Shown: piece by piece, positions 36,716 to 44,600 of the stretch
Layout of the letters: the number at the start of each line of letters is the position of its first letter
How positions within the stretch are numbered: position 1 is the stretch's first letter
Source of the DNA: Streptomyces lasiicapitis
GTDB taxonomy: Bacteria > Actinomycetota > Actinomycetes > Streptomycetales > Streptomycetaceae
Length of the DNA: 64,000 bases
Assembly (NCBI RefSeq): GCF_014646335.1
Contig: NZ_BMNG01000003.1
Location: forward strand, 248,001 to 312,000
Direction of reading: 5' to 3'
The notes under the pieces: generated by a model
Seen by the model: the letters and a program-made list of their open reading frames with translations, nothing else
What the model was told of the DNA's origin: nothing
Databases searched by the model: none
Made by a program: the position numbers and the translations under genes

Positions 36716-37900
36716 ATGAGTGTGCACTCCCGCCGGGCGGTCGCGCAGAATCCGTCGTCCCGGGCCAAGCCTCGCGTCACCGAACTGCGCCTGTCCGCCT
36801 TCGCGGGGCATCGTGGCGCCGCCTTCCCGCTCGGCCCGCTCACCCTGTTCGCGGGCCCGAGCGGCAGCGGCAAGTCGAGCGCGCTGCGGGCGTACGAGGC
36901 GCTGGCGCTGCTCGGCGCGGGAGCCGAGCTGATGGATGTGTTCCCGCAGCCCATCCGCTGTGTGCCCGAGCGGGCGCGGGCCGACGGGCAGGCGCGCCGC
37001 GGCTTCCGCATCGGCTGCACGGTCGACGGCCCCGCGGGACCCGTACGGCTGGACGTCGCCGTACAGGCGGAGCCGGAACTGCGCATCGCGGGCGAGCGGT
37101 TGACGCGCGACGGGCTCACCCTCCTGGAGACCGCGCTGCGCGACCCCGGGCGGCGCGCCGTCCAGGCCGCCTGGCACACCGCGGGCGCCGCGCCCGTGAC
37201 CCGTGCGCCGCTGCCCGACGACCGGCTCGGCACGGCACTGCTTCCGCTGCGCGTCGCGGGCAAGACCGACGGGCAGCGGCTCGTGCTCGCCGCCGCCGAA
37301 CAGGTCGTCGTCGCGCTGCGGTCGGTGTTCACCTGCGACCCGCGGCCCGGCCGCATGCGTGAGCCGGTGCCGCCGGGGCTGATCGGCGCGGGGCGTCTCC
37401 TCGGCGGCTGCGACAACCTCGCGGAGGTGCTGTGGCGCACCCGCGCGGAGTGCGGCAACCGGCACTCCCAGCTGGTGACCGCGCTGCGCGCCGGGTGCTC
37501 GGGGCCGGTCGCCGACGTGTTCGCCGAGGAGACGCGCGACGGCGCCCTGCGCGCGCTGCTCGACCGCGGCGACGGGGTGCGCACCTGCGTCGGCCGGCTC
37601 GGCGACGGCGAACTGCGCTATCTCGCGCTCGCCCTGGTGCTGCTCACCGGGCCGCGGGTCCTGGAGGTCGACCCGGTCGCGGAGGTTCCCGAGGCCTACC
37701 AGAGCCTCACGGTCCTCGCCGACGGCTTCGACCGCTGCCTCGACCAGCGCCAGAAGCGGGCCCTCGCCGATCTCGCGGCGCGGATGTGCGCGCGCGGCCA
37801 TCTGCGGCTGATCGGTGCCGTGGCCGACGCGACGTGGGCGGCGACGGCGGACGGCGTGACGGTGGTGGACCTGGGGAGGCCGGGGTGTGCGGGGACGTAG
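36716..37900 (+). CDS. ABC/SMC-like ATP-binding protein
   Basis: The 394-residue protein starts like RecF/SMC-type ATPases: VTELRLSAFAGHRGAAFPLGPLTLFAGPSGSGKSSALRAYEAL, with a Walker A GPSGSGKSS at about residue 51 (fragments joined here are consecutive only in part). Near the end it has a signature-like LGDGELRYLALALVLLTG and a Walker B-like RVLEVDPVAEVPEAYQSL in which the usual DEP is changed to VDP/AEVPE. A C-terminal segment (QRKALADLAARMCARG-type) resembles the D-loop and switch region. It is a single-gene unit after the SepF-like gene. Its biological role is unknown; the ATPase fold is likely. Confidence 0.72.
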   Translation: MSVHSRRAVAQNPSSRAKPRVTELRLSAFAGHRGAAFPLGPLTLFAGPSGSGKSSALRAYEALALLGAGAELMDVFPQPIRCVPERARADGQARRGFRIGCTVDGPAGPVRLDVAVQAEPELRIAGERLTRDGLTLLETALRDPGRRAVQAAWHTAGAAPVTRAPLPDDRLGTALLPLRVAGKTDGQRLVLAAAEQVVVALRSVFTCDPRPGRMREPVPPGLIGAGRLLGGCDNLAEVLWRTRAECGNRHSQLVTALRAGCSGPVADVFAEETRDGALRALLDRGDGVRTCVGRLGDGELRYLALALVLLTGPRVLEVDPVAEVPEAYQSLTVLADGFDRCLDQRQKRALADLAARMCARGHLRLIGAVADATWAATADGVTVVDLGRPGCAGT

Positions 37901-37917
37901 CCCCGACGATGTGAATA

Positions 37918-37961
37918 CGGGGCGCGGCCGACGGTGCGATTGCGGGGCGCGGCCGACGGTG
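37918..37961. repeat. Two identical 19-bp direct repeats upstream of mazG
   Basis: CGGGGCGCGGCCGACGGTG occurs at 37918-37936 and again at 37943-37961, a period of 25 bases, ending 15 bases before the proposed mazG start. It may be a slippage product or a protein-binding site. Confidence 0.92.
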
Positions 37962-37976
37962 TAGTTGACTGGAGCC

Positions 37977-38300
37977 GTGACAGATCATGACGTAGCGGGA
38001 CTGCAGCGCAGGCTGGCCGAGTTCGCGGCCGCGCGGCACTGGGAGCCCTTCCACACGCCCAAGAACCTCGCCGCCGCGCTCAGCGTGGAGGCCGCCGAAC
38101 TCGTGGAGATCTTCCAGTGGCTCACGCCGGAGGAGTCGGCGCGGGTGATGGACGACCCGAAGTCGGCGCACCGCGTCACGGACGAGGTCGCCGACGTCCT
38201 CGCCTATCTCCTGCAGTTCTGCGAAGTGCTCGGCATCGACCCGCTCGACGCCCTCGCCGCGAAGATCGACAGGAATGAGCACCGCTTTCCGGCGCCGTAA
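37977..38300 (+). CDS. MazG-family nucleotide pyrophosphohydrolase
   Basis: This 107-residue all-alpha enzyme hydrolyses NTPs or dNTPs to monophosphates and pyrophosphate. It has the two metal-binding helices of the family: EAAELVEIFQW (ExxE) and DEVADVLAYLLQF (ExxD). The size fits single-domain dCTPase-like members rather than full-length E. coli MazG. The start is uncertain. The GTG at 37977 (VTDHDVAGLQ) has GGAG too close to be ideal, and a TTG at 37965 has no ribosome site. The gene is probably monocistronic. Confidence 0.85.
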   Translation: MTDHDVAGLQRRLAEFAAARHWEPFHTPKNLAAALSVEAAELVEIFQWLTPEESARVMDDPKSAHRVTDEVADVLAYLLQFCEVLGIDPLDALAAKIDRNEHRFPAP

Positions 38301-38435
38301 CGCGCCCGTGGTGCGCGGGCGGTTGGGGACCGGCGCGGGGCCCACCTGTCCCGCAAGTCCGCCGACGTAACCGCCCGTTGGACATGCCGAAAGCCCCCCA
38401 AAGACACCCCATCGTCACTCTCCGGAGTGGATGCA

Positions 38436-38520
38436 TTGTCCACTGTCGATTTTTTGTCCACAGATTTCAGGCTTCCTCTGGCTTTTCGTCCTGAAGGCGC
38501 TCACTGTGGGTAGTGGACAA
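38436..38520. promoter_or_regulatory. Cluster of three DnaA-box-like sites
   Basis: TTGTCCACT (38436-38444) and TTGTCCACA (38454-38462) lie on the plus strand as direct repeats 18 bases apart, and TTGTCCACT lies on the minus strand (38512-38520). TTGTCCACA is the preferred Streptomyces DnaA box. The run of T between the first two makes the area AT-rich. The sites lie just upstream of the TTA-containing gene, so they could instead be repressor or activator sites. Confidence 0.6.
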
Positions 38521-38573
38521 GGGAGTTCGGGTGAACGTGCCGTGTGTGGGCGCGGGATGAATGGGGACGGCGC

Positions 38574-39098
38574 ATGGATGCGATGCGGCTCATCGAGGCG
38601 AGCAGGTGCGCCCTGGCGCGGAGTCAGGAGCCCGCGGCCATCGTGGCGGAGGTGTGGCAGTCCCAGGCGCTGGCACAGGCGATCGGCAGCCGCCTCGCGG
38701 TCGCGGGCCCGCCGGAGTTACGCGGCGAGGCGCTGGGCCTGAGCGAGCTCAGCGGCCGCGGCTGCGCGGTCCTGAGCCCACCGCAGCAGCCCGGTCCGGA
38801 GGAGATACGCGCGGCGGGCCTCACCGAGATAGGCGACGCCCACGACACCCTGCTCGGCCTCGGCGCCCTCCTCGGCGAGGTGGGCATCGCCCTCGTCACG
38901 GTCGCCATGGGCGCCGACGGCGAGGGAATGTACTGGCAGTGCATGGAAGCCATCGACGCGGCGGACGAGTCCCGGGACCGCGTCCTCGAAATGCTCCGCA
39001 GACTCGCGCGTTCCGGCGGCGGCGCGAATTCTGGCGGGGGCGCCTTGGACAGGGGGAGGGGCGACTGGGTGACGGAGGGGAGGTCGCCTTCTTGCTGA
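38574..39098 (+). CDS. Conserved Streptomyces protein of unknown function, TTA codon present
   Basis: This 174-residue soluble protein begins MDAMRLIEASRCALARSQEP and contains VAEVWQSQALAQAIGSRLAVAG, a leucine-rich helix (DTLLGLGALLGEVGIALVTVA) and a Gly-rich, disordered tail. It resembles a small family I recall from Streptomyces genomes as DUF6099; that match is from memory. Codon 49 is TTA (38718-38720), so translation should depend on the bldA tRNA and be tied to development. The start ATG at 38574 has GGGGACGG upstream. Three DnaA-box-like sites lie in the 140 bases before it. The extreme 3' end runs into a degenerate tandem repeat. Confidence 0.75.
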   Translation: MDAMRLIEASRCALARSQEPAAIVAEVWQSQALAQAIGSRLAVAGPPELRGEALGLSELSGRGCAVLSPPQQPGPEEIRAAGLTEIGDAHDTLLGLGALLGEVGIALVTVAMGADGEGMYWQCMEAIDAADESRDRVLEMLRRLARSGGGANSGGGALDRGRGDWVTEGRSPSC

Positions 39099-39225
39099 GG
39101 GGGATGCGGCGGGATTCAGCCCCTCCGGGCTTGCTGAGAGAGATTCAGCCCCGACGGTTTGCTGAGGAAGATATAGCCCCTCCGGCGTTTGAGGAGCGGG
39201 GGTTTGGGGGCGGAGCCCCCATGGC
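39091..39225. repeat. Degenerate tandem units merging into dispersed repeat copy 4
   Basis: About 29-base units built on TTGCTGAG ... GATTCAGCCCC ... CGG recur at 39091, 39130 and 39159. The last runs into TCCGGCGTTTGAGGA and GGGGGCGGAGCCCCC, which are blocks of the dispersed repeat. The first unit supplies the stop codon of the preceding gene. A perfect GGGGGC/GCCCCC hairpin at the end may act as a terminator between the convergent genes. Confidence 0.75.
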
Positions 39226-39330
39226 GGAGGTCCGGGCCACGGCAGGTGGCTGTCGGCGCGAGGTGTCGGGCCCCCGCCCCCACCGCCGGAGGCGGGAGCG
39301 GCGGCCCGGTGACGCGCCGGGGTCGTGCCG

Positions 39331-39579
39331 TCAGGCGGGGTCCGGCTCCCCGCCCGCCGGCGGGCGTGACGTGGTGGACTGCTGGAGGTCCGCGTCCAGT
39401 TGGGTCAGATCCGCGTTGAGCGCGGCCATCAGCTCCTCCATCTGCTGCAGCAGGCCTTTGGGCGGGCCCTGCTGCTCGGCCGGTGCGTGCGCGCGAGCCT
39501 GCTCGGGCACGACCTCGGCGCGCTGCTGATCCGGCGCGAACGGGTCGTGCGCCTGCTCGGGCACGGCTTCCTGGGACAT
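39331..39579 (-). CDS. Small hydrophilic protein, unknown
   Basis: The 82-residue frame has a strong start: ATG at 39579 with GAGGAGG five bases upstream. It is rich in Gln, Glu, Ala and Pro (VPEQAHDPFAPDQQRAEVVP with a second VPEQA), then a likely coiled-coil helix GLLQQMEELMAALNADLTQL and a disordered tail. The codon pattern has the expected third-position G/C. No family is recognised. It is convergent with the TTA-containing gene. Confidence 0.6.
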   Translation of the reverse strand: MSQEAVPEQAHDPFAPDQQRAEVVPEQARAHAPAEQQGPPKGLLQQMEELMAALNADLTQLDADLQQSTTSRPPAGGEPDPA

Positions 39580-39842
39580 GACGGCCTCCTCGGCCCGCGC
39601 CCCGCCGGACCGGGGACGCCCCGGCCGGGCAAGGCAGTTGGTGCAAGGGACGCACCGGCAGCGACCGCCGGCGCGGGTGCCGGGCGGTCCGGCTCCGCCC
39701 GAGCCAACGATCACCCGAGCGGCACAGTCACTGCGGCGGACCCGCACCGGCCGTCGGGTTGACGGATTTCACCCGACCGAGGCGGCGGCGGACCGGCGGG
39801 ACCGGGGAGGTTGACGGACGTTCGAGCGTGCAGGATGGAGGC

Positions 39843-40766
39843 ATGGATCTTCGCATCTTCACCGAGCCCCAGCAGGGGGCCACTTACGACACGCTGCTCA
39901 CGGTCGCCAAGGCGACCGAGGACCTGGGCTTCGACGCCTTCTTCCGCTCCGACCACTATCTGCGCATGGGATCGGCCGACGGCCTGCCGGGCCCCACGGA
40001 CGCGTGGATCACGCTGGCCGGCCTCGCGCGGGAGACGAAGCGGATCCGGCTCGGCACGCTGATGACGGCAGGCACGTTCCGGCTGCCGGGCGTGCTCGCC
40101 ATCCAGGTGGCGCAGGTCGACCAGATGTCGGGCGGCCGGGTCGAACTGGGCCTTGGCGCGGGCTGGTTCGAGGAGGAGCACAAGGCGTACGGCATCCCGT
40201 TCCCGAAGGAGAAGTTCGCGCGCCTGGAGGAGCAGCTGGCGATCGTCACCGGGCTGTGGGCGACGGAGCCGGGCCGCACGTTCTCGTACGAAGGCGCGCA
40301 CTACCAGCTCACCGACTCGCCCGCGCTGCCCAAGCCGGCGCAGGCGAAGGTGCCGGTGCTGATCGGCGGCCACGGCGCGAAGCGCACGCCGCGCCTGGCG
40401 GCGCAGTACGCGGACGAGTTCAACATCCCGTTCGCGTCGGTGGAGGACAGCGAGCGGCAGTTCGCCCGGGTGCGGGCCGCCGCCGAGGAAGCAGGGCGCA
40501 AGCCCGACGACCTGGTGTACTCCAACGCGCTGGTGGCCTGCGTGGGCAAGGACGACGCCGAGGTGGCCCGTCGTGCGGCGGTCATCGGCCGTGAGGTGGA
40601 CGAGCTGAAGGCCAACGGCCTCGCGGGTTCGCCCGACGAGGTCGTCGACAAGATCGGCCGGTACGCGGAGATCGGCGCGAGCCGGGTCTACCTCCAGTGC
40701 CTGGACCTGGCGGACCTGGACCACCTGGAGCTGATCTCGGCGCAGGTGCAGTCGCAACTGCCGTAA
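39843..40766 (+). CDS. LLM-class flavin/F420-dependent oxidoreductase
   Basis: This 307-residue TIM-barrel enzyme of the luciferase-like monooxygenase family has TEDLGFDAFFRSDHYLRMG near the N-terminus, the cofactor-side loop QVDQMSGGRVELGLGAGWFE, and VPVLIGGHGAKRTPRLAAQYADEFN. These fit the actinobacterial F420-dependent TIGR03560-like group. The substrate is unknown. The ATG at 39843 has AGGA about nine bases upstream. It is a single-gene unit ended by a long hairpin. Confidence 0.92.
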   Translation: MDLRIFTEPQQGATYDTLLTVAKATEDLGFDAFFRSDHYLRMGSADGLPGPTDAWITLAGLARETKRIRLGTLMTAGTFRLPGVLAIQVAQVDQMSGGRVELGLGAGWFEEEHKAYGIPFPKEKFARLEEQLAIVTGLWATEPGRTFSYEGAHYQLTDSPALPKPAQAKVPVLIGGHGAKRTPRLAAQYADEFNIPFASVEDSERQFARVRAAAEEAGRKPDDLVYSNALVACVGKDDAEVARRAAVIGREVDELKANGLAGSPDEVVDKIGRYAEIGASRVYLQCLDLADLDHLELISAQVQSQLP

Positions 40767-40815
40767 CTCACCGCGGTCCCGCGGCCCCGGGGCCGTCACC
40801 GCCCGGTGAAAGCAC

Positions 40816-40855
40816 GACGTGCGGGCCGGCCGACGCATCGGCGGGCCCGCACGTC
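40816..40855. terminator. Bidirectional terminator hairpin
   Basis: GACGTGCGGGCC (40816-40827) pairs with GGCCCGCACGTC (40844-40855). Inside, after one G-G mismatch, GCCGA pairs with TCGGC around a CGCA loop. It lies between the convergent oxidoreductase and secreted-protein genes. Confidence 0.88.
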
Positions 40856-40863
40856 AGGTGCCG

Positions 40864-41163
40864 CTATCGGCCGTCGGTGCCGTGGGAGACGATGAAGTAC
40901 CTGCCGCAGTCGCCGCCGAACTTCCACTTGCCCTTGCCCACCCACTTGCCGTAGATGGTCTTGCCGTTGCTGCATTCGGTGACGGAACGGGCCTGGCCGC
41001 TCTTCACGTCGCAGTTCGCGGTCCAGCGGTTGACCTTCACGTTCCAGCCGCTGCAACCGTAGTTGCCGGCGGCGGAGGCGGGCGCGGCGGTGGCGAGGCC
41101 GCCGGCGAGGAACGCGGCCGCGATGGATGTGGCCGCGACGCGGCGCGACACAGTGAGCTTCAA
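40864..41163 (-). CDS. Small secreted Cys-containing protein
   Basis: The 99-residue product has a Sec signal peptide (basic MKLTVSRRVAATS, hydrophobic AAFLAGGLATA, cleavage after APASA). The mature domain is about 66 residues with four Cys (YGCSGW, ANCDV, ECSNG, GGDCG), probably two disulfides, and many Lys, Trp and Gly. The start codon is TTG at 41163 with GGGGGAGA six bases upstream. No family is recognised. Small exported Cys-rich proteins of this size include inhibitors, antimicrobial proteins and lectin-like folds, none of which is shown here. Confidence 0.83.
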   Translation of the reverse strand: MKLTVSRRVAATSIAAAFLAGGLATAAPASAAGNYGCSGWNVKVNRWTANCDVKSGQARSVTECSNGKTIYGKWVGKGKWKFGGDCGRYFIVSHGTDGR

Positions 41164-41281
41164 GGAAGTCTCCCCCAGAGATGCCCTGACGGGCGAACGA
41201 GATGGCTGCGAACACGGCAGAGCGTGTGCATGATCATCCTAGGGGGGCGTAAGGCCGGGCAGCGGCCGGGGCAGGCGGGCG

Positions 41282-41743
41282 TCAGACCCGGGCGACGAAC
41301 CTGACCTCGACAAGGAGTTCGCGGAAGGCGAGGCGAGGGGTGCCGATCATGGTGCTGGCCACCTGCGGGTCCGGGCGGCCGTAGGCCTCCTTGCGCACCG
41401 GCCCCGCCGCGGCGTCGGCCGCGTCGACATCGACGGCGTGGATGACTTCCTCGACGACGTCGTCCAGGGAAGCGCCGAAACGCCGGAGCAGTTCCGCCGC
41501 GTTGGCGTAGCACTGCCGCAACTGGGCGCCCGTGTTGGCGAAATCGGTGACCAGTCCGGCATCATCGACGGGAGCGGGGGCGACGAGTTCCGTGCCGTCG
41601 TGGGCGACCTGGCCGGAGAGGTGGATGGTATCGCCGCGCTTGACGGCCTGGACGTATCCGTAACGTGATTCCCACGGAACTCCGAAGCTTTCCGTGCGGA
41701 ATTCCGTCGTGTGATGTGCGTTCTTCTGCACTGCGTTGCTCAT
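41282..41743 (-). CDS. RidA/YjgF-family protein
   Basis: The 153-residue protein has the RidA fold pattern: GYVQAVKRGDTIHLSGQVAHDG, then TGAQLRQCYANAAELLRRFGASLDDVVEEVIHAVDV, and a C-terminal TMIGTPRLAFRELLVEVRFVA. RidA enzymes hydrolyse reactive enamines and imines. The conserved Arg that orients the substrate carboxylate is not in the usual position (the C-terminal region has no RLPxxxLVEIE-type Arg match), so it may belong to another subgroup. The ATG at 41743 lacks a good ribosome site. It is divergent from a GlxA-type regulator, 89 bases away, which likely controls it. Confidence 0.85.
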   Translation of the reverse strand: MSNAVQKNAHHTTEFRTESFGVPWESRYGYVQAVKRGDTIHLSGQVAHDGTELVAPAPVDDAGLVTDFANTGAQLRQCYANAAELLRRFGASLDDVVEEVIHAVDVDAADAAAGPVRKEAYGRPDPQVASTMIGTPRLAFRELLVEVRFVARV

Positions 41744-41783
41744 GGTGAAGACGGTATGGGGCCGGGCCGGCGGCGGACCAGCG

Positions 41784-41796
41784 GTGGCTGTGCCAC
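41784..41796. promoter_or_regulatory. Candidate operator in the RidA/GlxA divergent promoter
   Basis: GTGGC-TGT-GCCAC is a perfect 5-bp inverted repeat near the middle of the 89-base divergent region. It is a plausible site for the adjacent AraC-type regulator, though AraC proteins more often bind direct repeats. Confidence 0.3.
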
Positions 41797-41832
41797 TCAC
41801 GGCAAGGATCGTGCCAGAGCGAGGAGGCGTCA

Positions 41833-42753
41833 TTGGGGTCCGAAGAGCAGGGGTCCGAAGAGGGCGGGACGATCGTGACGATCCTTGCCGTGCCCGGGGC
41901 GTACGCGCTGGACGTCAGCATCGCGACGCACGTGTTCGGACGGCATCCCGGATATCGCGTCTCTGCGTGCGGAGAGCGGGATCTCGAGAGCGCGGACATC
42001 GTCGTCGTACCGGGATATGAGGATCCGCATCTCCCGCTCCCCGAGGAATATCTCAAGGTGCTGCGCGATGCGGCAGACCGGAATGCCCGCGTAGTCGCCA
42101 TCTGCACGGGCGTCTTCGCGCTCGCGGCCTGCGGAATGCTGAGCGGAAAGAAGGCCACGACGCATTGGCGTCACACGGGGCAGCTTCAGCAGATGTATCC
42201 CGAAATCGAAGTCCTGGAGAATCGGCTGTTCGTCGAGGACGGGGTGATTCTCACCTCCGCGGGCGGAGGCGCGGGAATTGACGCGTGCCTGCACGTCGTG
42301 CAGAGCGATTTCGGGTCCACCGTCGCGGACGGCGTGGCGAAGGACGTCGTTTTCTCCGCGGTCCGCGGCGCGAACGAACCGCAGTACACGGATGTGCCCG
42401 CGCCCGATCGCGACAGCCTGCGGGCCACGCGGGAATGGGTGATCGACAACATCGGCTCGCCGATCACCGTGCAGCGAATGGCGGACCACAGCCTGCTGTC
42501 GCGGCGAACCTTCAACCGGCGGTTCGCGCGGGAATTGGGAATGCCGCCCATGCGCTGGGTCGCTCTCCAGCGGGTGCTGCACGCACGGCGACTCCTGGAG
42601 ACCTCCGACTGGTCCGTCGAGCGGATCGCCGGGGAGACGGGATTCGGCACGGCCGCGAATTTCCGGACGCTCTTCCGCAGGGAGGTCGGCGTGACCCCCA
42701 CCGCCTACCGCACCTCGCACACCGCGTCGCACATCCAGGGCGGAAAATCTTGA
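41833..42753 (+). CDS. GlxA-family AraC-type transcriptional regulator
   Basis: The 306-residue regulator has an N-terminal DJ-1/PfpI-like domain (VTILAVPGAYALDVSIATHVF; VVAICTGVFALAACGMLSGKKATTHW; ILTSAGGGAGIDACLHVV). A C-terminal pair of AraC helix-turn-helix motifs follows (ITVQRMADHSLLSRRTFNRRF and WSVERIAGETGFGTAANFRTLFRREVGVTPTAYR, cited in parts). Its domain order is that of GlxA-type activators. The start is TTG at 41833, five bases past GAGGAGG. Codons near the start are unusually AT-rich in places. The divergent RidA gene is its likely target. Confidence 0.92.
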   Translation: MGSEEQGSEEGGTIVTILAVPGAYALDVSIATHVFGRHPGYRVSACGERDLESADIVVVPGYEDPHLPLPEEYLKVLRDAADRNARVVAICTGVFALAACGMLSGKKATTHWRHTGQLQQMYPEIEVLENRLFVEDGVILTSAGGGAGIDACLHVVQSDFGSTVADGVAKDVVFSAVRGANEPQYTDVPAPDRDSLRATREWVIDNIGSPITVQRMADHSLLSRRTFNRRFARELGMPPMRWVALQRVLHARRLLETSDWSVERIAGETGFGTAANFRTLFRREVGVTPTAYRTSHTASHIQGGKS

Positions 42754-43031
42754 GCCATTCCGGACAGCTCGCTGTACGTTTGTGCAGGTGCGCCGGGGGG
42801 AGAAGGCGTCGCGCGGCGAGAGGGCCGCGCCGCGGCGCACGCGACAGATACGGGGGTTGACGAAGGGCCGGGAGCCGCCGCAACAGGCGCGCGCTCCGCC
42901 CTCGGCGCGGTCCGCGACATCCGGCGCCCGCGCACCCGCTGCGCACCGCGACGGACCGCGAAGGACCGACCCGGAAACCACCGCAGCTCAGAAAGCATCC
43001 GCAGCTCAGATTGCGTTTCGAGGCATACCCA

Positions 43032-44600
43032 GTGTTCCTGACGATCACCACCACCGGCACCCCGGAAAGCCCCGCCACCGACCTCGGGTTCCTGCTGCAC
43101 AAGCATCCCGCCAAGGCGCAGGCCTTCTCCACGTCCTACGGGCAGGCGCACGTCTTCTACCCCGAGGCGACCGACGCGCGCTGCACGGCCGCGCTGCTCC
43201 TCGAAGTGGACCCCGTGGCGCTGGTGCGGCGGGGCAAAGGACGCGGCGGCCGCGGCGGCGCCCCGGACGCGGCCCTCGCGCAGTACGTCAACGACCGGCC
43301 GTACGCCGCGTCCTCGCTGCTCGCCGTCGCCCTGAGCGCGGTGTTCTCCAGCGCGCTGCGCGGTGTCTGCAAGGCCCTGCCCGCGCGGGCGGAGCAGCCG
43401 CTGCCGCTGCGCGTCGAGGTGCCCGCGCTGCCCGCGCGCGGCGGCCCCGACCTGGTGCGGGCGCTCTTCGAGCCGCTGGGCTGGACGGTCACGGCCGAGC
43501 CGGTGCCGCTCGACGAACGCTTCCCGGAGTGGGGCGATTCGCGGTACGTACGCCTCGTACTCGACGTACCGGACGGCAGGCTGACCCTCGGCGAGGCGCT
43601 GCGCCACCTGTACGTGCTCCTGCCGGTGCTCGACGACGCCAAGCACTACTGGGTCTCCGCCGACGAGGTCGACAAGCTCCTGCGGGCCGGTGAGGGCTGG
43701 CTCGCGGACCACCCCGAGCAGAAGCTGATCACCAGCCGCTATCTGGCGCGGCGCTGGTCGCTGACGCGCGAGGCCATGGAGCGGCTCGAACTCGTCCGGC
43801 TCGCCGACGCCGACGACACGGCGGTCGAGGACATCGACAACGCCGTCGCCGACGACGGCCCCGAGGAGAGCGAGGGGGAACAGGGCGATCAGGGCTCCCA
43901 GGGCGCCCAGAACTCCGAGGGCGACAAGCCGGTGTCCCTCGCCGTGCGCCGCCGCGAGGCGATCCTCGCCGCGCTCGGCGCGACTGGTGCCGCCCGCGTG
44001 CTCGATCTGGGCTGCGGCCAGGGCCAGTTGGTGCAGGCGCTGCTCAAGGACACGCGGTACACGGAGATCGTGGGTGTCGACGTGTCGATGCGCGCGCTCA
44101 CCGTCGCCGCGCGCCGGCTGAAGCTGGAGCGCATGGGCGAGCGCCAGGCGGACCGCGTGTCGCTCTTCCAGGGCTCGCTCGCGTACACCGACAAGCGTCT
44201 CAAGGGCTACGACGCCGCGGTGCTCAGCGAGGTCGTCGAGCACGTCGACCCGGAGCGGCTGCCCGCCCTGGAGTACGCGGTGTTCGGCTCGGCGCGCCCC
44301 CGCACCGTGCTCGTGACCACGCCGAACGTCGAGTACAACGTCCGCTGGGAATCGCTCCCCGCAGGCCACGTCCGGCACGGCGACCACCGCTTCGAGTGGA
44401 ACCGCGCGGAGTTCCGGGCCTGGGCCGAGGGGGTCGCCCAGCAGCACGCGTACACCGTCGCGTTCGTGCCCGTCGGCCCCGACGACCCCGAGGTGGGACC
44501 GCCGACCCAGATGGCGGTCTTCACTCAGACCACTCAGACCACCAAGACAACCCAGACCACCACGAACGACCGGAACAACAAGGAGGCGAAAGCAGCATGA
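43032..44600 (+). CDS. hen1: Hen1, 3'-terminal RNA ribose 2'-O-methyltransferase
   Basis: This 522-residue protein is the methylating partner in bacterial RNA repair. The N-terminal half (FLTITTTGTPESPATDLGFLLHKHP, then LDDAKHYWVSADEVDKLLR) is the Hen1-specific domain that stimulates the Pnkp ligase. The C-terminal methyltransferase has the SAM site VLDLGCGQGQLVQALL, the metal-binding set EVVEHVD, and HVRHGDHRFEWNRAEF, which carries the catalytic His/Glu signature. A Glu/Gln/Ser linker joins the halves. The Thr/Gln-rich tail is low complexity. I chose GTG at 43032 because homologues begin with FLTI and CGAGG lies upstream. The stop overlaps the pnkp start (ATGA). Confidence 0.95.
   Translation: MFLTITTTGTPESPATDLGFLLHKHPAKAQAFSTSYGQAHVFYPEATDARCTAALLLEVDPVALVRRGKGRGGRGGAPDAALAQYVNDRPYAASSLLAVALSAVFSSALRGVCKALPARAEQPLPLRVEVPALPARGGPDLVRALFEPLGWTVTAEPVPLDERFPEWGDSRYVRLVLDVPDGRLTLGEALRHLYVLLPVLDDAKHYWVSADEVDKLLRAGEGWLADHPEQKLITSRYLARRWSLTREAMERLELVRLADADDTAVEDIDNAVADDGPEESEGEQGDQGSQGAQNSEGDKPVSLAVRRREAILAALGATGAARVLDLGCGQGQLVQALLKDTRYTEIVGVDVSMRALTVAARRLKLERMGERQADRVSLFQGSLAYTDKRLKGYDAAVLSEVVEHVDPERLPALEYAVFGSARPRTVLVTTPNVEYNVRWESLPAGHVRHGDHRFEWNRAEFRAWAEGVAQQHAYTVAFVPVGPDDPEVGPPTQMAVFTQTTQTTKTTQTTTNDRNNKEAKAA

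Noticed and set aside
38204..38461. 85-codon minus-strand frame beginning MDKKSTVDNASTPESDD
   Set aside because: It starts inside the DnaA-box patch, has no ribosome site, and most of it is antisense to mazG; the sensible-looking first residues come from the AT-rich intergenic part.
38436..38520. Chromosomal origin oriC
   Set aside because: Only three DnaA-box-like sites and none of the dnaA, dnaN, recF, gyrB, rpmH or parAB neighbours; Streptomyces oriC has many more boxes.
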